64,000 bases of DNA from Sinotaia quadrata (taxonomy: Eukaryota > Mollusca > Gastropoda > Architaenioglossa > Viviparidae): positions 15,409,975 to 15,473,974 of the forward strand of contig CM054183.1 of assembly GCA_028829895.1 (NCBI GenBank), in the 5' to 3' direction. Shown piece after piece: positions 50,632 to 60,895 of the stretch; position 1 is the first letter of the stretch; each line of letters begins with the position of its first letter. The position numbers were made by a program, and so were the translations under genes. The notes under the pieces are model-generated. The model was not told the DNA's origin, made no database searches, and saw only the letters and a program-made list of their open reading frames with translations.

Positions 50632-53600
50632 GAGAGGTAGATAAGTAAGTAGGTAGAGAGAGAGACAGATGGACAGAGAGACAGAGAGATAGATTAATTT
50701 GTAATTACCTCTCCACGTTAGAAATTAATTCTGCTATTATTCCTAAAGCCCATACATATTCTGAAGTTGCTTCATGCTCAAGCATATCATTAACTACAGG
50801 TCATTTGTACTTGGAATATTAAGAATGTCATTCCGCATAGGTGAACCTCGGTGAATAACTTTAATTCAACGCATGACAACACATCTTTTCAACTAAGCTT
50901 CTCGTTCGTATTAAATGCTGCTCACTCACATTTAATCACGACCAGCTTCTTAGCACAGAAGCGGAAAAAGAAGTTGCACAACACTGTCAAGGCTGGAAGT
51001 AATATGATTCAATAGGGAATCTAAAAAGATCACCAGATAAAATCAATACGAAATCAAGCAAAAAAATGCAAAGAATGTCACTAGAAATCTCAAAAGATAA
51101 ACGGAATGTTACCAAAACAAATAAAAAAATCAGAAAGATGTATCAGTCGTAGAAAGGGTTAAATATTCCATCTTTTTCACTTTCGCTTTCTTTCTCTCTC
51201 AACATACAGTAGACCATAAATAAAATATATATCATCCCTACATTCACCATACAATAGCAATGACAGAAAAACTTGTTAATTTGAAATGCACGGTTACAAA
51301 TTCAATGGTATTCATTATCTGCAACAATCCAAGTTCAATTACCGATCAGAGACTATAACTTTCTCATAAATAGTTGAGTGCAATTTCGCTCACACATCAG
51401 TCGTCGGACTGCATCTTCATGTACGCCTCATAATATATTACAATATTGAAGCAGACAGGGTCACCAGAGAGGCTTGCAGACTGGGACAACAATAGGGAGG
51501 CTTCCCTACAAGCTCCCCCGCCCTTTATCGAAAGCTATCTGTTGTATAATAAATATATTGCACAGCTAACACTGAACTGACCTAAGACCCAGGATGAACA
51601 ACAAATAAAAATAAAATTTAACAGCATAACATACATTTTATCATACACACACTACACAATATAAAATACGGAAATAACGATATGAAAATGTAGACACCTT
51701 ACTGATATACAACAGCTACAAAACTCAAAAATTTTCTAATTTTTATCATTTCCTGGTGAGTAAAGTTCTGTCAGAAAGAGCAAGGAAAAACTAGCAAATG
51801 TCTTTCAATGTTCTTTGTTAAAGTCAATTTCCTAACTAACCGGTAGGGTTTCACAAACATGATATCTACGAAAGAAGAGACAAAATAACATTTTACACAT
51901 CAAAAGTGAAAAGGAAGCAATAAGATAACATTCAAAATCACGCGACCGTTCGCTTTGCCGGATTATCTCCCCGGTGCACTCAGGGAATCGGCGCTAAGGT
52001 GTAGCTTTCGCGAGAATACTGGAAATGCAGATTGAACTGTAGACTTCTCTGGAGTTCCAAGTCGCCTCAAAATGATGGGAAGGTCGAAATGCCTACATGA
52101 CGTCATCAATAATTAAGTTATCTCAGTACGTTTAGAAATCTTGTTTAAAGTGAACAAATGAGGGAGGAAGCCAACACCACCACCACTACAATCACCACTA
52201 CACTCTTTTTTTTCAGATTTAACTGCTGACATATTTAGTAAACCGTTGCTCTTTTGGAAGATTATTTTTATTAGTCATACCTGGGTTTAAAAGGTTGTTT
52301 TTTTTCAGGATTTGCCGATCTTAGTGAAATACAAAGATTATTGAGCTAAATTGTTCACTACATATCCAACAACAACAAAACCTCCATTATTTTAGTGAAC
52401 TAAAAGTTTACCTCTAGCTAAATAAAACTGTGTAACTAACTATTTCGCTAAATGTGCTGAGACAGCAATATTTAATTGGTACCCTCCACTGCACACCCTT
52501 CCCGAAGAATGATTTAAATATTACATTATCCTAAACTCTTACATTTCTTGTCTGCTGTATGTTCACTCACAACTTCCAAGCGGTTTATTGCGCTAAACAT
52601 GTTCAGATAAATAATTGAGCTGAATAACTTCATTTATACATACTGAAGGAAACTAAATAACGTCATTTATACATACTGAAGGAAACTAAATAACGTCATT
52701 TATACATACTGAAGGAAACTAAATAACGTCATTTATACATACTGAAGGAAACTAAATAACGATTCTTTCATATGTTACTCATCAGTTTTGATAAATAAAT
52801 GATTTATTTGCTTAAATTGTGCATGCATGAACTTCTGGCCTTAATGGCCAAGGGTATATTTCCTGTTTACTTCTTTATTTATTCGTTTCCTTGGTCCGTC
52901 CAAAAGTTGGTTCCACCCGTCTAGGACATTCTCTTTTTGTATCAAGGAATACTGTTTCGCCAGGAATTTTTTTCTTAACTCTTAATCTATGCGTTAATAG
53001 CATTAATTCGGTGAAATAAGTTACTAATGATTTTGTACATCTGTGTGCAGATTTGTTTTGTTTTAGTGTTTGCATATATAGTGTGCTGGGCACCCTATTC
53101 CGTCTTCTCACTGGTGTTTGCAGTCACCCACCCGTTTGTTCCGCCAATTGTGACGGCGCTGCCCGTTATGCTGGCCAAGGTAAGACGACAGTTAGAAACG
53201 TGCATACTTTTATGTGTGTAACTTATGAATGTGTGTGTGTGTTGCCTATGTCTGTACGCAAGTGTGTATCTCTAGATGTGTACCTGTATGTGTTTGTGCC
53301 TCTGTGTGTGCTGTGTGTGCCTATGGGTGGACGTGTGTGCCAAAATGTGCACGTGTTTGTGCTTCTATGTGTGAACTATGTGTGTACTTGTATGTGCCTA
53401 TATGCGTACGTGTGTCTACAATCACTATGTGTGTGCCTGTGTGCTTATGTTTGTGCCTCTCTGTGTGTGCGTATTTGTGTACTTGCGTGCCTCTTATGTA
53501 CGTGTGTGTGCCTTTGTATTTACGTGTGCGCGCTTGTATGTGTGTGCCTCTATGCGTGTGCCTATGTGTACCTTTACGTTGGGAAATCTGTGGCTTCAGC

Positions 53601-55400
53601 ACGCAGAGAGAGTAAAATTAACAGTTGTAGTTCTTAGAAGAAAAACAACATTAATGGTTGAAAATTACCCCCCACACACACACACCTTTTTTTCAGAGTA
53701 CAGAAATTATTTTTAAATAATTAATATAGCATCGCGTCTTTAATATCGGTTAGCCAATTTCTTTTCCTCGTCATGAAATTGTTACACGTTTGGAAATAAT
53801 ATTATAAAAACCATCCACGGAAGGAAGTATTAGTCAACGCTTGTTTGTTTTGATTTAGAAGACAATTATTATTTTTTTGTATTAGTATTAAATTTTGTAA
53901 TGTTAGGTGTTACCATGGTTCTTAGATTATTTATAGTATGGCTGTTTAGTATGGTGTCATTTAGTGTACATATGTAAATTCTATCTACCTAGTGAGTTTA
54001 TCTACCCGCTATTTCCAATATTGCTGCATGTATTAAACCTCCGTATATGCACGGTTTATAGGGTATTGTCAGACATTGAAACATTCCTTTAAATAGATGT
54101 GGTTATCAGCCTGTTACATGGTATTGCACTCTCTAGCGGGCGCATGTCCACCATTTTACATTGCATTCCTTTATTTTGTTCTATGCTGTATATCTATCAA
54201 AGCACACTTTTGTATTACTGAGAAAGTCAACTCACTACTGTGTACTAAATATCAATAAGTTTTGTATAAGTCATTATAAGTGGGTCTACTGCTCTGCACC
54301 TTATCCCGGCTAGCATCAACTCACTATATGTAATGTAATATTGTGCCAATAGGCATCAACCCACTATATGTAATGTAATATTGTGCCAATAGGCATCAAC
54401 CCACTATCTGTACTGTAACTTAGTGTCAATAGGCATCAACCCACTATCTGTACTGTAACCTAGCGTCATTAGACATCAACCCACTATCTGTACTGTAACC
54501 TAGCGTCATTAGACATCAACCCACTATATGTACTGTAACCTAGTGTCATTAGACATCAACCCACTGTCTGTACTGTAACCTAGTGTCATTAGACATCAAC
54601 CCACTGTCTGTACTGTAACCTAGCGTCATTAGACATCAACCCACTGTCTGTACTGTAACCTAGTGTCATTAGGCATCAACCCTCTGCTTTTCTTGTGGTT
54701 ACATCAAACTTTGTCATTATCAATTAACCGTCACAAACTGCATTCGGCTCTATTAGGAATCAACACATGTTTGTACAGTGTAGTTATATGTCAGCCCATT
54801 GTTATACACTTACACTACAGTTTTATTGAAAATCAACCTACTGTCTTACATGTTTGACATTACATGTGGACTGCTGTTGTTTTTTTACTACCTGCCTGAC
54901 GTCACCACCGTCCTCAAACCATAGTTATGTTGTCCGTGTCGTGTGCAAGTTGGTTTGCTTCGTGGCGTTGTATGTGTCCTATGCATGTACATTTAGTTCA
55001 TGTCATTATGTGTGTCAGGAAGAACATGTCATTATGAGTGTCAGGAGGAACATGTCATTATGTGTGTCAGGAGGAACATGTCATTATGTGTGTCAGGAAG
55101 AACATGTCATTATGTGTGTCAGGAGGAACATGTCATTATGAGTGTCAGGAGGAGCATGTTGATTCACTTCATTATCTGTATATGGAGCACATTGGTCAGG
55201 TGCATGACGTTATAGTCTGTTACGATTTGTCTCAGATATCCTCCTGCATTAATCCAGTCCTCTACATAATGGTAAGCGAAAGATTCCGTCACCGCTATCT
55301 GGAAATGTTCAACTGCCAGAACAACACCGTGGTCCAAGTGGAGTCGAGCAATTCCGGAGAGGAGCAGACCGGCCGATTTCTTGTCTCCTCTCTCCTCTGA
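42626..55400 (+). CDS. Opsin, neuropsin (OPN5)/tetraopsin-like, 7 exons, complete
   Basis: A light-sensing seven-helix receptor binding retinal. Exons: 42626-42779, 44952-45112, 45662-45791, 47868-47983, 48654-48839, 53051-53179, 55236-55400, with intron phases 1,0,1,0,0,0. All donors are GT and acceptors AG, and the joined frame is 346 codons plus stop. Diagnostic residues: Cys114-Cys190 disulfide pair, Tyr117 at the 113-type position, Glu184 at the 181-type counterion site, CWAP (261-264), Lys292 for the Schiff base, NPVLY (298-302) and Cys315 as a possible palmitoylation site. The D/ERY motif reads QRY (138-140), a notable departure. The EPFGTSCTLHW loop and FGEVGC are most like neuropsin; xenopsin or peropsin remain possible. 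The N-terminus has three glycosylation sequons (Asn9, 20, 23). An in-frame TGA at 42560 supports the start. Opsin identity is near certain; the subtype is not. Confidence 0.92.
42872..42955. repeat. GT then GGTG microsatellite, opsin intron 1
   Basis: A GT run of about 60 bases changes into GGTG units. It lies about 90 bases after exon 1. Confidence 0.95.
43440..43965 (+). mobile_element. LINE 3' end, plus strand, in opsin intron 1
   Basis: It encodes VIPARKPDIVILSKSNRTAI then IIDAAVPSD (the RPDIVI...IDVAVP block of LINE C-termini). After stops come KAELIPVLITSLGNITSKLE and LLKVVLLSAHIPRKILDFP, and a tail of AATAATAATAATAACAAT. It is homologous to the minus-strand fragment at 8.3-9.1 kb. Many stops make it dead. 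Inserted on the same strand as the opsin. Confidence 0.8.
43966..44619. other. Opsin intron 1, AT-rich part
   Basis: Short GATGAT and AAACAAAC simple repeats at the left end, then AT-rich sequence. No gene or RNA recognised. Confidence 0.4.
44620..44751 (+). repeat. 66-bp direct tandem duplication, opsin intron 1
   Basis: Two units starting at 44620 and 44686 are identical except for the last base. Each contains TGTACGTCATTACGCCATGG. Near-perfect identity implies a recent event, 200 bases before exon 2. Confidence 0.95.
44952..45112 (+). CDS. Opsin exon 2
   Basis: Residues 52-105: the second half of helix 1 with the GNG signature (IGNGLVV), the first cytoplasmic loop and helix 2 with NLAVADVG. 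Acceptor CCAG, donor GTGAGC. The joint with exon 1 rebuilds a Gly codon and a continuous helix. Confidence 0.92.
45395..45592. repeat. ACATACAAACATACGTGCAC repeat, opsin intron 2
   Basis: Short units of ACATACAAACATACGT plus GCACATAC in varied order. All frames are open through it because of the composition; non-coding. Confidence 0.93.
45662..45791 (+). CDS. Opsin exon 3
   Basis: Residues 106-148 plus one base: the WLFGEVGC loop and helix 3, ending in ISIQRYLVICRR. It holds disulfide Cys114, Tyr117 and the QRY motif. Donor GTAAGT. Confidence 0.92.
45838..45928. repeat. GT microsatellite, opsin intron 3
   Basis: A long GT run with one interruption. TGG and GGTGGT repeats follow at about 46050-46090. 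Confidence 0.95.
46260..46612. repeat. Degenerate minisatellite CCACTGGTCATTGACAGATGAA, opsin intron 3
   Basis: About 9-10 degenerate units of roughly 30-40 bp with CACTGGTCATTGACAGATGAA variants. It leads directly into the sharper 39-bp array. Confidence 0.8.
46622..46968. repeat. 39-bp minisatellite, about 9 copies, opsin intron 3
   Basis: The unit carries AAGCGGTAAGCTTTTCCATT and CCCAATCTCCATTCTTATC. Central copies are identical; one unit has a 5-bp internal repeat (CATTCCATTCC) and the last two diverge. A multiple of three, so frames run through it; each unit also contains GGTAAG, a donor-like word. Confidence 0.95.
47391..47434. repeat. GAAA microsatellite, opsin intron 3
   Basis: About ten GAAA units. 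46969-47867 otherwise holds no other feature besides a TTA triplet run near 47775. Confidence 0.95.
47868..47983 (+). CDS. Opsin exon 4
   Basis: Residues 149-187: helix 4 (TFMMTVLGSWVQAFVW) and the start of extracellular loop 2 up to EPFG, including Glu184. Acceptor ATTACAG, donor GTAGGG. Confidence 0.9.
48654..48839 (+). CDS. Opsin exon 5
   Basis: Residues 188-249: TSC with disulfide Cys190, helix 5 (IICLFVYVMFHFLVVTF) and cytoplasmic loop 3, ending LLVSK. Phase 0 at both ends. Donor GTAAAA. Confidence 0.9.
49310..49770. repeat. 28-bp minisatellite, about 17 copies, opsin intron 5
   Basis: The unit carries AGGACTTTAAATAGCATTTC and ACTTGGCA. The left units carry GATTTTACATAGCACTCC instead, so the array shows a gradient from one variant to another. 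Confidence 0.95.
49771..52620. other. Opsin intron 5, middle part
   Basis: AT-rich, with a CAAATAAAGAATC-type degenerate repeat at about 50365-50520 and a GACA/GAGA microsatellite at 50592-50690. No gene recognised. Confidence 0.45.
52622..52762. repeat. 33-bp minisatellite, 4 copies, opsin intron 5
   Basis: The unit CATTTATACATACTGAAGGA with AACTAAATAACGT is repeated four times, three copies identical. Confidence 0.95.
53051..53179 (+). CDS. Opsin exon 6
   Basis: Residues 250-292: helix 6 with CWAPY, a short loop, and helix 7 up to LPVMLAK. The last codon is the retinal-binding lysine, directly before the donor GTAAGA. Confidence 0.93.
53200..53600. repeat. Degenerate TGTGTGCCT-type repeat, opsin intron 6
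   Basis: GTGTGTGCCTATGTGT-type words cover about 400 bases and give Cys/Val-rich frames on the plus strand. It begins about 20 bases after exon 6. Confidence 0.8.
53601..54300. other. Opsin intron 6, AT-rich part
   Basis: No gene, RNA or repeat recognised. Confidence 0.4.
54305..54690. repeat. 40-bp minisatellite, about 9 copies, opsin intron 6
   Basis: The unit carries CATCAACCCACTGTCTGTAC and TGTAACCTAGCGTCATTAGA. Right-hand copies are the most alike, with C/T switching in TAGCGTC/TAGTGTC. It decays into single CATCAACC words to about 54840. Confidence 0.95.
54998..55160. repeat. 26-bp minisatellite, 6 copies, opsin intron 6
   Basis: The unit CATGTCATTATGTGTGTCAG plus GAGGAA. It ends about 75 bases before exon 7; all three frames are open because of the repeat. 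Confidence 0.95.
55236..55400 (+). CDS. Opsin exon 7
   Basis: Residues 293-346 and stop: the end of helix 7 with CINPVLYIM, helix 8 (SERFRHRYLEMF), Cys315, then an acidic Ser/Glu-rich tail with possible kinase sites, ending LVSSLL. Confidence 0.92.
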   Translation: MSSCINPVLYIMVSERFRHRYLEMFNCQNNTVVQVESSNSGEEQTGRFLVSSLL

Positions 55401-55625
55401 GTATTTTCGAGCGAATGGGAACAAGCTATTTCCAGGAAATCTTTCTGCCTCCAGGATTCTTTGCTATTTCAGATGCACTCTCAGGCTCCAGACAATTCTG
55501 GGATGGTAGACAGGCTAAACAATTGCCTTAATTTGATCCAGAAAATAATTATATTTTTATATATAATTATATTTTCCAAGACATGCTATAGGACTTTTCG
55601 TGAAATAAGCTTAACCTGGCGATTG

Positions 55626-55631
55626 AATAAA
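55626..55631 (+). terminator. Candidate polyadenylation signal, opsin
   Basis: The first AATAAA after the opsin stop, 226 bases downstream. Transcript end not proven. Confidence 0.5.
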
Positions 55632-55639
55632 GAGTATTA

Positions 55640-57900
55640 ACAGTTTTGTATTCCAAGGTGTGGAAATGGAGCAATTTACGGCTTGAATGTTCAGTTCTGT
55701 CTGAGGGGGCTAAACATACATTTTTTTTTTTTTGGGGGGGGGTGTCCATGTACACATTGCATTACTTAACCGTTGTGTCTTACTGAAACTTATAGTGAAA
55801 CTGTTTTAGTTCAACTGCGTTCATAAGTAGGATCCATTTTCTGTGTATTAAACAGGATTAATATAATGCGGACGTTAATAGGAACCATTTGCTGTTTATG
55901 TAACTAAGATCAATTCAGCGTGCAACCCAAAATCTAGTTGTGTTTACACTAGAGTCCATTATCTGTGTACATAACCAAGTTCCACGTACTAAGTGAGTTA
56001 ACAAGGATCCATTATCTGTTGTCACGAGAAAAGCATGGAGCCAAAATTAATTTTTATTTCACTGTTCACGCTAGACCACTGTAGTCAAAGGGGAACAATC
56101 CACTAACAAAAAAGGTGTGATCATAAGAGTGCATATATGTGCTAAAGCATGTATGTAGATATTAAATGTTTTTGTGTTCATCTAGTTTCATTTAGCTTAG
56201 GACTGATGTGTATAGACATAGTATATTTCTATCATATCATAAAGATATATTAGGAGGATTTTATATTTTGAGTGAATGCAATCATATTCAAACATGTGTG
56301 TATTCTTGTTTACGAGCTAAAGTAGGAAAGCTAGCTAATGGGCTCTTAGGAAAAGACAGAAATTTGCCTAGGCAGTGGAGTACGTGCATTGTACATCACG
56401 TGCACAATGAAATAAAGTCATAAGATGTGAACCTTCTAGAATTCTCAAAGAAAGAAGATAGAAACGAAGGGTTAGAAATTTGATGAGAACAGGACTTTAG
56501 CGAGAGTAACATGAAGACAGAAACTTCATAAAGAGCAATATTTTTATGGTGAAACTTCATATAATGGAAATTACGTCATGCCCACTAGAGAAAGTTGAGA
56601 ATATCTCTTTCCAGCCTATCTCACCTTTGAACGCCAAGTATCATGAACATTGAGGCAATATGTTTGTAAATGCATTGTGGTGAAGTGAAAAGTTCAATGA
56701 TTCAAAACAGTCTTGTGTGTAACGTCATTTGCACACAGTCATAGACAGACGAGTCATCAGTTCTTTGTCTGAGCTTCATCCTGAAACGTTCTATTCCAAG
56801 CATGAAGGAGTGGGTTCTTCTCAGACCAGACAAGGAGGGAAGGTATCACATTCACTCGACGAAGTATAGTGACAGCGTCAGAATGTCATTGAGGCCCTGC
56901 CATCTACCGGAGGCACCAATATCAGTGACAACTATCACTATTGGCAACAGCCAAGACTATCAGACCAAGCCCATACACGAGAGGTCTAAAAGAACGATTC
57001 AAATAATCATCATTGTTAGTGACGCTACGACTTTGCGCCCCCCCCCCTCTCCTTGGACATTCACAATGAGGAAAAACATAGAGCAAATTGCATTTAGAAC
57101 ATTTGCAGCAGCATTTAAGAATAAGAACATTTATTCTTATTGGGACAAACATTTTAGTTATATGTAATACGAACTAAAGTATGGTGGTTAATCCACGTTT
57201 TGTGTGAATTGTTTCATGCTGGCTGTACAATTTATCGCATAGAAATTTTATATTTACTTTTACTTTTGGGAATTTTTGAATTTCATCATTTTCATCTCCC
57301 TAGAGTATTTGAAAGATGTGTGATTGTTTTAACCACTGTATGAGATGCCCCAATAGGTTAATAAAACATAAATCATACTTTCTGAAAAACTCATTCAGTT
57401 TTTGAAAGGGGTGAAAGAGTTCATGTTTGTATTGCTTCATTACGTTCATCTGTTCATCCAGGTATTCATAACATTAATATTTGCACACTCGCAGACACAG
57501 CCTATAAGAAGTTCCTTTGCATGACAGAATAAATTTGGGCCCAACCCATGCATCAATGGCGTATCTGTCTTGTGTTTTTTGTAACATCTAAAAAAACCAA
57601 TATGTTACTGCTCACCCCTCGCAAGAGAGAGATCGGAGCAGCTAAACGAGATCCCTGTATACAGACATTATGTGATGTCTGTATACATAACCAAGCTCCA
57701 CGTATTGTGTGAGTTAACAAGAATCAATTTACTGTGTGTGTAACTAGAATCCATAATCAGAATCCAAATGATGTTTATGCTCAAGATCCACATTTCCTAT
57801 GTGCATAATAAGGAAACAAGGCTCTGAAATCTGTGGACACAAGCATAATCCATATTCTATGTACATTGTAGGCTCGCTAGATAACAGATTTTGACTAAGC
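55640..57900. other. Spacer between opsin and tandem array
   Basis: A T/G homopolymer stretch near 55720-55742, degenerate CCATTATCTGTGT-type phrases at about 55830-56020 and 57700-57850, and a 121-codon frame (56802-57167) without a domain I recognise. No gene called. Confidence 0.4.
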
Positions 57901-58540
57901 CGAATGTTGCTTAGAAGCTCTGAGAATAAATTGAGAGAAGCTAGGATAGTATCTCTGAGAATAACTTGAGAAAGCTCTGACAGACGCTCTGAGAATAACT
58001 GGGAATCTCTGGGAATAAGGTTATAGAAGCTCTGAGAATAACTTGATAGAAGCTTTGAGAATAACTTGGTAGAAGCTCTGAGAATAGCTTGATAGAAGCT
58101 CTGAGAATAGCTTGATAGAAGCTCTGATAGAAGCTATTGTCATATCATTATAGAAGCTCTGATAGAAGCTATTGTCATATCATTATAGAAGCTCTGATAG
58201 GAGCTATTGTCATATCATCATAGAAGCTCTGATAGAAGCTATTGTCATATTATAGAAGCTCTGATAGGAGCTATTGTCATATCATTATAGAAGCTCTGAT
58301 AGAAGCACAGAAAATAACATGATAGAAACACTGATATAATCTAACAGTAAAGTGATATCAGCTCTGATCGTGGCCATGAGAATAACTGTGAATAACGTGA
58401 TAGAAGCTCTGAAAATATCTTGAGAGGAACTCTATGGAATCTCTTAGAATAACTTGACAGAAGCTCTGGGAATAACGCGATAGAAACTCTAAGAATAACT
58501 TGATAGAACCTCTGATAGAAGCTCTGAGAATAACGTGATT
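57900..58540. repeat. Tandem array of AGAAGCTCTGAGAATAACTTGAT
   Basis: About 25 degenerate units of 22-24 bp. Inside, at about 58115-58300, a higher-order unit of about 45 bp (TGATAGAAGCTATTGTCATA and TCATTATAGAAGCTC) is repeated four to five times. It contains many AGCT words. Confidence 0.9.
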
Positions 58541-59245
58541 ATTAGTCAGCCAGCAGAGTCTACTACGTCAAGACACGGAATGCAAATGAGCAAAGTGCTG
58601 AGACATGAGGATAATTTGGGTGATACGGAGTAATGAATGTGGCGACTAGAGAATAAGAAGAAGCGGTGAAATACAATAAGTGATAGTGATAAAAATATAC
58701 GATATAAAATGAGTGATGATCTGTGTGTGCGTGAGTTACAGAGAGAAAATGGGAGACTGCGTGAGTGAGAATATGTGTGATAAAAAGTGTGCGTGCGTGT
58801 GTGTACGAGAGAGAGGTATATATATATATATGGCAGCAGAAATCAGCAGTTTTTCCTCCATAACACTTGAAGTCGTAATTGCTGGGTGCGACATTGACGG
58901 GTTTTGGACACTAGTTCCCGTACACAATTACGTATTAAATTCAAATTACGCGGAAGGAAGTAAGAAACAATCACATAAGTACTGTTAGGAATAAATCATG
59001 GCAAGACAGAGTAGTAAGCGAATGATCCGTATCACTGACTCACGACCCAAATTTCGGTCAGGTCATATCATTAGACAATTCATTTTTGATACTCCCGCCA
59101 ATTTTTTTTTTGAACCTATAGGCCTATATGTTGGGTCGACAGGCAATTAATTATGTTGCGAAATTTTGGATCGCGAATCAAGCACTGAGCATTGTTCGCA
59201 TTAACTCTTAATTCACGTTACATTTCTAGTGTTCTCCCTTACAAC

Positions 59246-60854
59246 ATGGCCGCGTCCGATGGCACTGGCATGTCAGACTTTCCAGAAGATATATGGATGG
59301 TAAGAATATGTTTTTATGAATGATGTAATATAGTACACCATGAATATACAATTCGCAAACGTTCGTGAAGACAAACTTCATTTAAGGAATAATTATTATT
59401 CGAAAATCTTAGTTCAAGGTCGTTGCAGACGACAGTTATAGTTGCTAATGCTACTTATTTATTTGTGTTGTTAAAACACTCATTTTATTTACTCACAAAC
59501 GTTTCATGTGTAGAAACTGAATTCAGAAGCAAAAGATTTATAATTTTTATTATTTTATTTTAGAGAATGAAACAGAAGGTGAAGACATTAAATTTTGAGA
59601 CAAAATTTTTAGCTATTCCCAGTATTATTATAACCACATTCATGTCACAGATGAGATACTTCAGAAATACTAGAAGGTAATACAATTTGAAGTGAGTAAT
59701 TTTTATCTCTGTAGTACTAAGACGCCATTGATACAAGCAAGGATTTGCACCTTGAGGTCATTGTTAACCTTTGATCAATATTTTTTAGTGATATGATTTG
59801 GGGAACATTCGTAAAATTCCCTATTGCTAAACTTACCGTAGCATTATCTTATTTGAGTGAAATTTAAGAAATAGAACCATTATATTTATATATTTTCAAG
59901 ATGTACTTATACAAAATGCACTACAGTATTTTATTCTGATAAATGTGGGTTTTTAAAATTTCATTTATTTTCTCTCTGATTTTGATGTTTTGACCTTTGG
60001 TGATCATTATCAAATTATGCATTGTTGTTTTTTTTCTTTTTTCTTAAATGCTTAGCAGTGAATATTTGTATATTCTTAATGTTACTAATATTAATAACAA
60101 CACTTAGTAAGTTAATATGACTGCTTGAAAAACTGCAGAAAGTTATATATTATCACTATATATATTATATTAATTATTATGTCCATTGTACCACCTTATC
60201 ATTCATCATATAATTTAACAAAATAGACATGACAATGCAGTATTTTATTTTATTTTTTGTTCTAGTTGCGGCCATGTGAAATTTACTTTGAAGAACTCTC
60301 AGACTGTACAAGTAAGCTAGCTTGTATTCACATTGTTGGCAAACTTTATGTAATGAGTTAAATATTTAGTTAACATTAAATTACTTTTAAATATCATTAT
60401 CACTCTTATATTGGTTTCCTTCTATTTTTTTTAGATTTTAAATTTTATAAAATTATTTTTCACTTTAGATATTTTTTTCAAAGTTTTATAATAGTGAAAA
60501 TCTAGTCACATACACACACTCATGCATTACATACATATAAACATAAGTTCATTAATTAATGTTTCACAAACTAAAAATCAAAACATTAGACCTGTTTAAT
60601 TTGTGAATTATAATGAAGTTCTACTATTTTCTATGAGGAATAATTCTGTGTTGCAAAACATGCACTGTTTTTAAAGTTAATAAAATAAGCTGACTCATTT
60701 GTAATGATTTACTTTGTTTTTTTAAAACTATAGTAATATGTTATTTTATATTTATGTTCCTGTAGTCAAAATAGAAGAATATGTAAGTAAATAAAAAAGT
60801 TGCATTATGCTTAAATGATGGTAATATTCATTCTGTAATTTTCCTAACTGGTGC

Positions 60855-60895
<41 letters not shown>

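Noticed and set aside
53053..53637. Cysteine-rich 194-codon plus-strand frame, resembling a cysteine-rich secreted peptide
   Set aside because: Out of frame with opsin exon 6 and then a run of TGTGTG words; no signal peptide and no ordered cysteine pattern.
54854..55215. CQEEHVIM-type repeated frames before opsin exon 7
   Set aside because: A 26-bp repeat opens all three frames; the true exon begins at 55236 where opsin homology and an AG acceptor coincide.
56802..57167. 121-codon plus-strand frame between opsin and tandem array
   Set aside because: No domain, signal or splice context; includes a homopolymer C run, so the frame may be accidental.
59564..59676. Possible extra exon between exons 1 and 2 of the C22orf39 homologue
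   Set aside because: It has AG and GT borders and an open frame, but its 113 bases would break the frame with exon 2, and family members go straight from the N-terminus to the RPCE core.
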